This document shows, piece by piece, positions 37,001-47,556 of a DNA stretch of 64,000 nucleotides. The notes beneath the pieces are model-generated. The model ran no database searches. It was not told the origin of the DNA and saw nothing but the letters and a program-made list of their open reading frames with translations. The DNA comes from Hydractinia symbiolongicarpus (Eukaryota > Cnidaria > Hydrozoa > Anthoathecata > Hydractiniidae), in NCBI RefSeq assembly GCF_029227915.1, contig NC_079876.1, forward strand, positions 27,875,828 to 27,939,827, given 5' to 3'. Each line of letters begins with the position of its first letter. Within the stretch, counting starts at the first letter, position 1. The position numbers were made by a program, and so were the translations under genes.

Positions 37001-40000
37001 CTACTTTTTGCGAGCTACATTTTGCACTTCAACTTAACAGCCAATCAAAATGTAGAAATCTACATGAATTATGAAAGAATTTTTAATTAGATCATTTCAA
37101 GATAGCTAGCAACAACGTAAAGATCTTGCTTCTGTAATAAATTTTTATCAACGCCAAATGAACGTAGAGAATAAGAATATATATCAATCAAGAAGAAGAT
37201 GAAGAACAAAATAACATCATTGAATCTGCAGATGCACTTAAAAAAGTACTTGTGATCTGACAACATTAAATCCTTAACAAAAACGTTGTGTAGGCCTTTG
37301 GTTATTCTTTCTATGAAATGTCATCTCATCCACATGTTTTTCTTACGTATTTTTTACGATGTTGTTTATTTCTACACCATAAAAATAATGCTAAGACTAA
37401 TCTCAGATTTTGCAGCAATAAATATCGTCTGTTTACAGCAGCTGTGTTTTGCAAAAAACACGCGAGCAAAAATCGCTAAGTGGAAATGGTTCGGTATATG
37501 CGATAAAAGTCGCGGCGCATTTTACGATTGGGCGCAAAATGCAGTTGTATGGAAACCGGCCTTTAGTCTTTTGACTGGACCTCACCATGCTCAGGGCTAT
37601 ATAGGGACTACCTATTTGATTCTGAATCTTTTAAGATAACGAGTGCAATTTGTCTCCCTTTGTCGTTTTTCTCCTTTTAACATTTTTCTTTCTACTCTTA
37701 GAGACATCATTGTACATAGTATTGTGCACCGCGCACTGTTTGACTTTTTCAAATATGCAAGTTTACCTCAGGCTATTGTAAGTTTAACTCTTTCATGGTG
37801 TAACCATCTAGAAACTAGACGTTAATTATGTGGAACGTGTTGGTCTTGATGTTATTATAGTAGTACACCAGACAAGTTCAAAATGACAAATTTTGCTTTT
37901 GAAGAATTGATAGAGAAATCAGATCTCACTCAGAATTGTTCCCCTGTCTAACAGCGTTGCTTGTTCGCATTTTTTTAGGAAGTCGTTGATGTTTTGAAAG
38001 AGGGTGTCATTCACATACTTCATACCAAAGATGGTGCCAAAGTTGCAATGCAATGTTTATGGCATAGCACGACTAAGGTGAATTTAACACTTACCAGACA
38101 TGAAATTTTGGCTGAAAAAGTATACAGGGTTTTTGACTGTAAAAGAAACTGACTAGTCACCTTTTAAAAAATCAAGGAATTTTTACTAGTTGTAAAAATG
38201 TTAAATTTTTAAAGCACTGCACTTTTATAACCAGAAATTTGTCAAATATCGAGTAGGTTAAAGACTACTTAAATATTGACGATTTCAACGGAAGAGACAT
38301 CATTTTAGATAATGAATAAAAGACAAAGGCATTATTTTATCTTTTCCTGTATATCAAACAGGAAACTTGTTAAGAAACTTCTAGTGGAAGGACCTCAGGA
38401 TTTAAACTTTTACTAGTTGGCCGTTTGCTTGGTTTCTTGTAAAAAAGAAAGGTGTAACCTTTTAGCGCTTGACGAAGGGTTAATATCTTAAAAGGTTTTC
38501 AAGCTATATTAGCTAGGATGTAAACAAGGCCAAGTAACGTAGTCTGGTATAATTATTGTTTTGTTTTTGTAGGATCGAAAGCTGATTTTAAAATCTTTCA
38601 AAACACACGTGGCGAAAATATGCAAGGTATGTATATCTTTGTGTTTCAAAGTATGTTTCTTTAGGAATGCAACTCACTTCAGCAAGAAGCACTGATTAAA
38701 TTTAGCGTATATACATGTTTGTTTGAAGTGGGCAATAAAGCACGCAAAGATGGGAAGGCAGTGTGCAGTTTAAAAGGTCGTTGTAAAGCTTGTCTTCCGG
38801 TTGTCTATTTATCAGGAACGTTTTTGCTAGGACTTTGGAGATGGAAAGCACATTCATCAGATTGCAAGTTTAAAACCCATTTAAGCACATTTTAAATACA
38901 GTGTTTTCCGCCCTTTTTTAGACGATTTGTGTGGCATGGTAGATAGGGGCTACCTGTCACATTTTTCTGAAGGTACAGTGGATAGAAATATGTACGATGT
39001 ATGTTAAGGCTGGTTTTCATCGAGAAAGTTTTTTTATGTACGTTTTAAGGTTTGGATCTGTCACAACACTACCAAAATACAAGCGCATCATTCGGAAAAA
39101 GTTTTAAAGGACTAGAATTGCCTTAGGACTAGAATTGCCTAGAATAGCCTTTCATTACTTTGCTTAATTTTTTTTGTTGCTATAGGAAGAGTATGGTCAC
39201 TTGGTCATGTTAGCTTTATTTGATGTTGTGGATGATACTGTACTAGTCAAGAAAGCTTTATTTCCTGTAAGTATGACCACGACGTATGATATTATTACAA
39301 GAAAGAGGTTCTACGTCGATAACAAATTGTCACAAAAACCATATTTCTGAATTTCGTGAATCTTCACACTTGTGTCTCATCTTTATCCTCCATGTTGGAA
39401 AACACTGCATTTTGTCATTTCTATATGCTTAGGAAATGATATCGGATTTAGAAAGTTTAGTACTTGATCCATATGGTCGAAAAGTGTTGCTGTATTTACT
39501 TAAACCACGTGATAAATCCTACTTTTCACCAGACATTGTCAAATTATTGGAACAGGGCGATAGCAACACACACAGGTATGCTTAGCTTTACATGAACCCA
39601 GATAAAAGAGTTTATAAAGAACAAATTAGAGAAATGTCATATAATGCTTTATTGTCAGGAAGTTTTGCGACATAATGTTTTCGTCGTTTACACAAACACG
39701 AGATTTTTGCATTTTTGCGGGGTGGATTACAACGTGCTAGAGAAGGTAGTTCATTTGTAATGTGCGCGGGTATCATCATCATCATCATTCTCGGCTTAAC
39801 GTCCGTTTTCCATGCTAGCATGGGTTGGACGGTGTATATTAATGACCCCCTTCCAATCTGATCTATAAAAATTCAATCTGTTAAAACTCGCATTTGAGAG
39901 TGGAGTTTATTTTATGACAGTAATAAAAATTTCAAAATTTCAGGAAATTACATTCCTTGTTTACACAAAACCCTGATATTTTGCGGAATAAATTGATTGA

Positions 40001-42657
40001 ATTTAACCGTGTGGTTTTCTGCCTTTGAGAATTCCCGACAACAAAGAAGCAACAACAAACTCTTCCATGTATATTTTTATATATAGAATTTATAAAATAG
40101 TGGCGGAGCTCAATAAATTTCTAGGAAGACATTTTCACAGATAAAAGAAAGTTTCAAAAAACCCTTTTTTTCTTTGTATATAGAAAAAAACATGTAACTC
40201 CAAACGTAATTTTTTCCGCATGGCTAACCGGGCAAGATCCTTTCCTAATTTGACCCTATAAAAGTTTAGGTCTGTTTTGATACTTTTCTAATTTTTCAGC
40301 AAAAAGGAGATGAGTGTTCGACAAAGTGAACTACGGAGTGGTATAATATCCGACCTTTTGGTTGCCATGGTGAATAATATAAAAGATATTTTACCGAACA
40401 AGCGAGCAGCAGTTGTTTTACTTGCTGCTTTAGAAGTTTCTATTGGTAATTGTCTTTTCCATTGCCTAACGTGAAATTATATTATTATTATTTTTGTAAT
40501 CTAGCATGCAAAGACTTATGCAGTTTGGCTATGATAAACATTTCAGAACAAGAAAAGCGCAGAAATTATTAACACTTTTATTTTTTTTAGTCGACTTTGA
40601 AACTTTTGAAATCCTGGATATTTTTAAAAAATTTTTTTAGACTTCCTGGAAATTTGTTTTATATTATTTGAAAATTATTATAGATTTAGTCCTGGAAAAC
40701 TTGAAATTTATTTGAAAATGATTAAAAATATTAAAGAATTGGTTAAATAGACCTAAAAAGTTCTGGATTTTCATTGGAAAATTTTCTTGTACTGCCATGC
40801 ACAAGTTAAGTAGTTCTATATGATTCTTTCTTGTTATTCTAGATTTACCTGAGTCTCGTCAAGTGTTAGAAGCCATTGTTGAATTGTTAAAAACTCCTTT
40901 TGAAGCCGATGAACAGGTTAGTTAGCCTTTTAAAAGTTCACAAACCGTCGAAAAAAAATATTCAAAATATAAGGATGACCACAGTGTGGTTACTAGTCTG
41001 GCTGCTGAAGGAAAGACTTGTTTTCTGGTCCGCAAAATGCACACGTCGCAAAAAAAATTAGAGCAGCGAAAACCAATTTCTTTAATTTTTGGTGCTTTGG
41101 AATATGTTATTATGGGTCAGAATTTGTGCCCCTACCCCTGAATTTGTACCCTCGCCCCCTGAATTTGTACCCGTACCCCTGCTATTCAACGTTGACCCCT
41201 CTGACTATAGGACAATGCTTGGTATCTTTTTTCGCCAATTACATATTTTGGCAAAATATTTATGTAAATAGCAGCATGAAATCTAGCTTATCCTTTTTAA
41301 ACATCAGGGATTTCGGATCATCCTTTCATTTTTTAGAAAGGACATCCCGTGGCAGACGCTTGCGGACACTGGGTGGTCAAGAATTTAATCAAACAAGACA
41401 AACTACGGATGGACGAAGGTGTGTTGCTACCATCTTTGTGTTTTGTTTATTTCATAAATTTACCTTAACACACCCAAAGCTAGCTATTCCGAATATATGC
41501 ATTAGTCTCTTCTCATTTAAATCGGATTCCCGATTAAGTATTAGAATAATCATTCCGAATTTTTGATATTGTTGTTTTTGTTTATTAACTTTGTCAGAGT
41601 GCGCACGTATTAACAGAAAAGCTTGTGAGCTTGTTGCGCCATTTTGTAAAATGCAATGAAATGGAATATTTTTCTTAACCTGTTCACTTCTTTTGTTTTT
41701 TAAGTACTTTCTGCCTCAGCTATGTAATACAATGGTATTTGTATTTTACAGTTAAAATACTAAAATTATAAAGTGTTCCCATTTTTTCTTTTGGCTAAAG
41801 TTTGCCAATCACCAGACTCGATTATTAAGAAGGTCTATAACGTCAATACAACAAAAAAGGCCGTGTTAACGAAGGCAGCGAAGAAAAGCAATGCGAACTT
41901 GTCACACTTGACACGCGTCGCACCTATTGTGTAGAAAGCAAGGAGGTATTATCAATCTGCTTTCTCAACTTTTAGGTGTGGAAGTGTTATTCTCGCTGTT
42001 GCTGTGTGATGCCATACCGCGTGGGTATTTCACAGAATGGGCTGCTTCTGGTCGAGGAGCATTCGTCATTGTTAGGTAAATATATTTCTTTGTAATAAAA
42101 CCTGGTTTCCATTGTAATCTGTAATATCCGTAATTGTTGCGCAACTTTACATTCTATGCTTACAACATTTGTGGTTACAGCTTGTGTTTCCAGTAAGTTG
42201 TGACGACTTGTACAATAGTTACTTAACAATTTTTGTGCTGATAGAAATCGGCTTTATGTGAAACTCTGAACTCGTGTATCGAATACATTTTTGTAGCCAC
42301 ATCAACAGAAGTTCGAAAAAGAGGAAGTTTTCGTTCAAGCAAATATTTGTGTTGCCTACTTTTTTGCCCCGCAAGAGATCATTTTTAATTTTTTTTTAAT
42401 CCTTTTTTCATTTTTGGCATCCTTTTGTTGAATGCTTGTAATCTGATTACAAGCATTCAACAAAAGGATGCCAAAAGTGGACTACATTTTGTGTTTTTAT
42501 TTTTACTGTATTTCGTGTATTTTACAGTTTGTTGGAGACTGGTATCGAGTCTGTGGTCAAAAGAGTTAAAAAAGAGTTAAAAACATGGACACGTCCAAAC
42601 TCTGAAGAACACGCAAAAGGGTTAGAAGTACTGGAGGAAGCTTTAGCTGATATCTAA
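34033..42657 (+). CDS. PUM3: Pumilio homolog 3 (PUM3/Puf6), nucleolar rRNA-processing factor
   Basis: Exons joined in phase: 34033-34243, 34706-34814, 34956-35031, 35268-35361, 35609-35675, 35934-36003, 36373-36477, 36633-36736, 37702-37777, 37979-38077, 38573-38626, 39186-39266, 39433-39575, 40300-40445, 40843-40916, 41598-41645, 41801-41864, 41976-42075, 42528-42657; about 600 residues. A lysine-rich N-terminal tail (nucleolar-type) is followed by Puf-like helical repeats (TVRVLEMCMKFGNEKQKNLL, YAKFLVEKFIEYGSKDQKR, DGAKVAMQCLWHSTTKDRK). The CPL-type C-terminal domain has DPYGRKVLLYLLKPRD, NTHSKKEMSVRQSEL and EWAASGRGAFVIV, matching PUM3 order. PUM3/Puf6 binds RNA and double-stranded nucleic acid and acts in 60S subunit maturation. 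The 41801-41864 exon uses a gttaac donor, required for phase. The stop codon lies in the first unit of a minisatellite. Confidence 0.93.
36799..36892. mobile_element. Hairpin MITE in PUM3 intron
   Basis: The ends TTGTTTCCATTTAGCTACAT and, inverted, TTGTTTCCATGTGACTGCAT are imperfect inverted repeats about 22 bp long enclosing about 50 bp. A related string ('aaatgcagttgtatggaaac') recurs at about 37538-37557, so a larger composite up to 37560 is possible. Confidence 0.5.
39772..39868 (-). mobile_element. 3' end of the same LINE family as at 27 kb, in PUM3 intron
   Basis: Starting with an atcatcatc run, this is the inverse of the last 95 bp of the LINE fragment at 27030-27565 (shared 'ccatgctagcatgggttgg' and 'cattctcggcttaacgtccg'). 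It is a heavily 5'-truncated insertion, antisense to PUM3. Confidence 0.8.
42412..42476. repeat. Perfect 32-bp inverted repeat with 1-nt spacer in the last PUM3 intron
   Basis: 42412-42443 and 42445-42476 are exact reverse complements with a single T between them. It lies 52 bp before the last exon. It would fold into a perfect hairpin in DNA or pre-mRNA. Confidence 0.9.
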
Positions 42658-42841
42658 TTGGTTGAAATCACTCGAGAAACCTTTAGCACTCATAGCTGAT
42701 TGGTTGAAACTGCTGTGGATATTTTAGCTAAATGCTGATTGGCCGACAGTACTTAAAAACATTTTAGCTGATAGCTGATTGGTTAAAAGCACTTGCGATG
42801 TTTTAGCTTACAGCTGATTGGTTGGAAATGCTGGTGAAACT
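42642..42841 (+). repeat. Five-unit minisatellite spanning the PUM3 stop codon
   Basis: Units of 39-41 bp start at 42642, 42682, 42723, 42763 and 42802, each with 'tttagc', 'ctgattgg' and a following 'aa..' segment. The first unit encodes the last PUM3 residues (LADI) and contains its TAA at 42655-42657; the other units are 3'UTR. Confidence 0.85.
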
Positions 42842-42902
42842 GATAACTTGTTATGTTTTATGTTTTTCCAATTGGAAAACTTTTTAGAAATACCTTTTAA
42901 TG

Positions 42903-42908
42903 AATAAA
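42903..42908 (+). promoter_or_regulatory. Polyadenylation signal of PUM3
   Basis: AATAAA 246 nt after the PUM3 stop codon, just beyond the minisatellite, is the best poly(A) signal in the region. Confidence 0.6.
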
Positions 42909-43402
42909 CTTGAACAAAAATCACGCTTCTTTCTGTCAATATATTTAGCCGCTAAAAATGACAGCTTAGTTCTATGTTTTTTAAAACTTCGTTTCCAGAT
43001 CTTTTACACTCGTTCGTTTTCACGATAAACCAAAAAGAAAAAATTTCGTCCACTGTGTTCAAAAATTTAAAATAAGGTCTTTGAAGAAATGCAAAGCCAT
43101 GAAGGTTTTGAAGTATTTTTGATTTGGTTTTACAACTTGATCGTGCTCTGATATAAAACCAGGACCCATCCCGATATTTTGGAACTTATTTCTAACGATC
43201 CACTATCTCTAAGAACAACCTAAGCCTCATAACATCATGACGTATCAATTATTGCGCAATAGTTTATAGATTCGGACTGCTGCGTTCCACTAAACTAGTT
43301 TTTCAGGACCAGAATATTTAGGAGATTTTTAGAGGGATTTAAAGAAAACGTATTTGGACCCGCGAGTTCAACAAAAACTGCAAAATATTTAAATCGCATA
43401 AA

Positions 43403-43493
43403 GCCAACCTCGTCTTCAGGACTTGTTGGCTTTTCATACTTGGACGACCCGTTTAATATGAAAAGCCTGACAATTTCTGGGGACGAGGTTGGC
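43403..43493. mobile_element. 91-bp palindromic MITE with 5-bp target duplication
   Basis: The left end GCCAACCTCGTCTTCAGGA and the right end CTGGGGACGAGGTTGGC are inverted repeats; ATAAA flanks both sides (43398-43402, 43494-43498). The 'caacctcgtcc' core recurs at 61.88-61.97 kb and near 63.43 kb. Confidence 0.65.
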
Positions 43494-43697
43494 ATAAACC
43501 CAGGAATAAAACAAGAGTAATTTAGTTACTACCCTGTTTATAACGACGTGGCATACAATAAACATATCGTTAATTTCTTCTTGCACGATATTTTAGTATT
43601 CATACAATTTACGTCATATGTTATCGATATGATTAACCAGGGATTCTTTTTCGCTTTCTGGCCAGAGCGGACATATGATGGGGGGGACGGATTGGTA

Positions 43698-43878
43698 TCT
43701 CTTTAATAATAGCCGTATTTTGTCTGTGTGTCCGCGAGAGCCGCGTCCCTTAACGGAATCACGAAATTTTTATAATGCGCACCAATACCAAATGCGATAT
43801 ATCTTTTGTCCACTTTGTTGCGACCGGTGAATTTAAAGGACGGGCAAACCTGTGGATTTTTCCACGGCTAACGACTAG
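43698..43878 (+). mobile_element. Short Helitron-like element, copy B
   Basis: Starts TCTCTTTAATAATAGCCGT, has a GTCTGTGTGTCC subterminal run, and ends with hairpin TGTGGATTTTTCCACGG then CTAG and T. Closely related to copy A (185 bp) and directly followed by copy C. Confidence 0.8.
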
Positions 43879-43984
43879 TCTATATTATAATGCCCATATA
43901 CGTCTGTCTGTCTGTCTGTCACGCAAAATGGTAGCTTAGCTGAGACGGGCGAACCCGTGGATTTTTCCACGGGCTAACGACTAA
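43879..43984 (+). mobile_element. Short Helitron-like element, copy C, abutting copy B
   Basis: Starts TCTATATTATAATGCCC directly after the CTAG of copy B, carries four GTCT repeats, and ends with hairpin CCCGTGGATTTTTCCACGGG then CTAA and T. Only 106 bp long; its 5' end differs from copy B while its 3' end is nearly identical. Confidence 0.75.
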
Positions 43985-46900
43985 TGTTACAAATTATAGT
44001 AGCTCTACACTCATTGTCGAACCCTAGGTCTTTGACGGTTTTAGCTTAGTACTACAGGCCCTCAATCCAGGGTTGACACTGAAAAAGAGAGCTTCGCAGA
44101 TTAAAAAATAACTTGCTAATTGAGAAATGCGTCAAATTGACTTTCCGTTAGAGCTTAGCGGACTCGTTTGCATAACTAATGTTTGTTTTTTTGTTCAAAC
44201 TGTGCGTTCCGTTTTCTTACTAAAAATAGTATCCCTCGTTGTGCGAAACCACACTCTCCTCCGTGTTTTTTATAGTTTAATAACAATCAAAACGATGGTC
44301 ACGGATGTAATGGCCACACTGTCTTACAGAAAATTAGTTAAAAAAAACGTCGTTTTTGAAAATGTGACCGACCGTTGAATTTTTCTTTCCATGACTTTCG
44401 GACCTGGTTGTAATCACCGTCGTGTCTCATTCATTGATGACAAAGTGTGGAAATTTTTTTGCTGGATTGCAATACATAACTTTTACATTTTTATGGATGA
44501 TCAGAGTTTTTTTCTACTGTTGGAAGAAAGAACATTAAGAATAAGATCTAATTTTTTTAGTTGTTTCAAAGACTTGTTGGAATGATAAAAAAGGTAGCTA
44601 GCGAGGGAGGCCCATGTTCATTTTACCATACATCATTTAATAGTTAAACTGCATAATGAATGTTTGACCTTAATCCACAAATGGGTTATCCCACACATAC
44701 ATACATAGTATATATATATACATTCCACCAAGTCTTACTTTTTACATGAATCATAAACTTATTTCACCTTGATTCACTAAAACGTTTGCACTGCACTGTT
44801 GCTTTTTAGCACAAGCAACATGGTGAATATTTTTGTTTTTTGACTGTGTAAACGTTATATCATTCACAGGAGGATGTCATAGATGCCTAATTAAGAGCTG
44901 CAGTTCATTTATACTGTGACAGCACATTTAAACCTTTTCCTGGACTGTATATGAGTCAGTATCTTCGTATTTTGTTGTGAATTTTGTTGTAAAATTTGAA
45001 TGAATGCCACGATCAAAAATGGTCGGTGTTATTATGAAGAATGTAAGATATAGCGAACATTAAAGTTGGCCCCTTTCCTTCATGCTGACACTCTTATACT
45101 GGGCTGGTGCATTATACTGAGACTCGAACGAAAGACAGAAGACCATTTGGAACCATGCCACAAGTCAGTCCAACCTTCATTGTCACAGAGAATACTGCTA
45201 GAAAACTGCGCACCCATGCAAGTTAAATATAACCAGAACATGGGAGAGGTTAGGTGTCCTATGCATTAATACAGCCTTCGGACGAATGTTCTCGTGATGT
45301 AATACCAAAGAAAAAACATGTTAAATAAAGTTTAAAAAATCTTTTTAAAAGGGGGAAGAGAAATCAAATATGTTTAGTAATAATAATCGAAAAAAATGTA
45401 TATCGTATTGAAAATATGTCAAAAATTTCTGTCTCCCACACAAAACTCAGCAGGCAATAAGTTAGTCCTGCCCTCGGTTTTGTGAGAAGAGATAACAATT
45501 GAGTCTCCTGTACAGTTTTGCTTCCTGTTAAGCTGTGCCAGTGACAAGCATTTTCGAAGCATGCCACCGGCGACTTCTGCGATATACAACCTAATGAATT
45601 CATCTCGAAACATAAAAAGCCAGTAACATTTGAAAAGAACAACAGGTGTTTTTACGTAATGCAACATATTCAATTTCTAAAAATAATTCATTTTTAAACG
45701 CGCATGTTTTTCATTCAAATTCCAAACTTTAAGTCATTTTTTTCTTTGATTATTAGTATATATAGTAAATAATTACTTTATACAAAAGACATTTCAGGTG
45801 CGCATTATTGAAGTGACTAAAGTGTTTTTGGTGCGTGATTGAAAACGCTGCTTCATTGTTGCAGGAGCATGCAGAGGTGCGGGACGTGATCGCGCATCTC
45901 AAAAGACCAGGACTGTGAGTATGATATAAAATCAATTTAGTGACCTTCAGCAAATGCAGGTATCTTTCAGTCAGCTTGTAATTAGGCCATCAACAAGCGC
46001 TGTGTTATGGCTGCTTTGTTTTAAGACTATAGTTGCTTCTGAAAAGGGAAAAATTTCTTGCGTCAAAGATGACTTAACAAGCAACCAAACTCCTTATAAA
46101 GATGACACAACTAGACATGGCTGTCAAGACAATCTTAAAAGAGGAAAACAAATTTTTTAAATAGGAGATAAGTCCTATCTAGTCTATGGAAAATGTCAAC
46201 TAAGCTATACTTTCCTAATTTTGTGTGATAGCCTTATTTGTGGTTGTCCTTGACTGTCTTTGTTAACAATAAATTGGCCATCAGGCGCTGATCCAGAAAT
46301 TTATTTTGGGCGTCGATAGCACCTCAGATAAAAAATTTTTTAGGGCAACAAAAGTACATGGCTTTAGCATAATCTTCTTTTTTAGTATAGAACATAGTTT
46401 CTTCATGAAAATATATCTTCTTTGTGATTAAAGATATAAATATAATAGATAAAAAAATTTTAAATTACGTTTTTCTAATTTTGACGCCCAAATTAGATGT
46501 CCCCAAAATCAGTATACCGATGTCCAAATTGCCCTGGATCAACCCTTGGCCATCAACATTTTGACCCACTTCACCCTCTTGTTTTAATGAAATGCCACTT
46601 TTTGGCTTTAGAACAACACTAAAATAAATAGAGCAGCACTTTGTGGAAGCGTCTTTATAGCAGAAACAAATATTATTGCGTATAAAGTTTTTTTCAACAT
46701 ATCCTAAATTACAGTAACCTGCACGTTGATGATGGATTGTGTTAGACTTGAACCCACAACCTGTCCCCTGCCACAGTCAGTAGAGCAATCGTCCGGAACC
46801 TAAATCACATAGTTCTTTGCATGAAACGAGACTGATGTTCTTCTTTGAGCACAAAAAAATGCCTCCATATTGCAGAAACATTAAAGAAACAGAACAAATT

Positions 46901-47525
46901 TAAAAGATTTGCATGAAAAATTCTAAATGATAGAGTGGTTGAGGCATTTATCAAGTTTGCAAGAGAATAATATAGGATTTTCTTTTTCAACAGATAGTGA
47001 AAAATGCTTTTGCGAATCGAGAAATATATTTATACATATATATGTAATTTTGCAAGAAAGAATTTCATGATTTATTATTTTCAATCTTCTAAAGCATAAA
47101 CTTTTACATAAAGAGTAAAAAATCCTCAAAATTGCTAAACTGGGTAGCAGACACACTTGGATAGCCTAAACTAATAAATTCATTGCTTGCAAATATTCCT
47201 GGAGTTGTATTCCTTAAGATTTTTCCCGGTTTAAATTCACATTTTCTTCAAATTATGATTTTTTTACAAGATCTTCGGTATTACACTAATCCCTTCTATT
47301 ATTTCTAGATATTTAAACTATAATATTTGCTGTCAGACTTTTTTAGGAAAATTTTGATATTTATGTAGAAAGAAAGGCACACCTGTTTAAGGGTTTGTAT
47401 GTGCTTCTGAATGTGCTGTGTTGGCCAACTCCTCAAAAAGTTTGGATGTCTTCTTGTGCCATAAATGAATCATTTTGTGTGTGTAGGCGTATTTGAGCAA
47501 CAGTAAAAACAACAACATTAAATTG
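43985..47525. other. Gene-poor region between PUM3 and the receptor phosphatase
   Basis: No gene recognised in 3.5 kb. Microsatellites of ac/ta type lie around 44694-44722. A segment at 45851-45896 has an acceptor (ttgttgcag), a short open frame and a gtgagt donor, but no partner exons. A reversed tRNA-like fragment is at 46735-46797. Open frames at 45.4-45.7 kb on the minus strand lack splice support and are not called. Confidence 0.4.
46735..46797 (-). mobile_element. tRNA-like SINE head fragment
   Basis: On the minus strand: 'gattgctctactgactgtgg' followed by 'gggttcaagtctaac', a box-B-like GGTTCAAGTC. Isolated, so probably a SINE head or tRNA pseudogene. Confidence 0.45.
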
Positions 47526-47527
47526 TC

Positions 47528-47538
47528 GTAAATTTTAG
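47528..47538 (+). promoter_or_regulatory. 3' splice-acceptor-like site just upstream of the receptor phosphatase start codon
   Basis: gtaaattttag ends 18 nt before the ATG at 47557. Candidate trans-splice or 5'UTR intron acceptor. Confidence 0.5.
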
Positions 47539-47556
47539 GTATGAATATACAAAGAA

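Noticed and set aside
37286-37639. 117-codon frame in PUM3 intron
   Set aside because: Lies between phase-consistent PUM3 exons, in a region sharing MITE-like repeats; no recognisable domain.
45364-45673. Overlapping minus-strand frames near 45.5 kb
   Set aside because: No family recognised, no consistent splice sites; left as unsupported.
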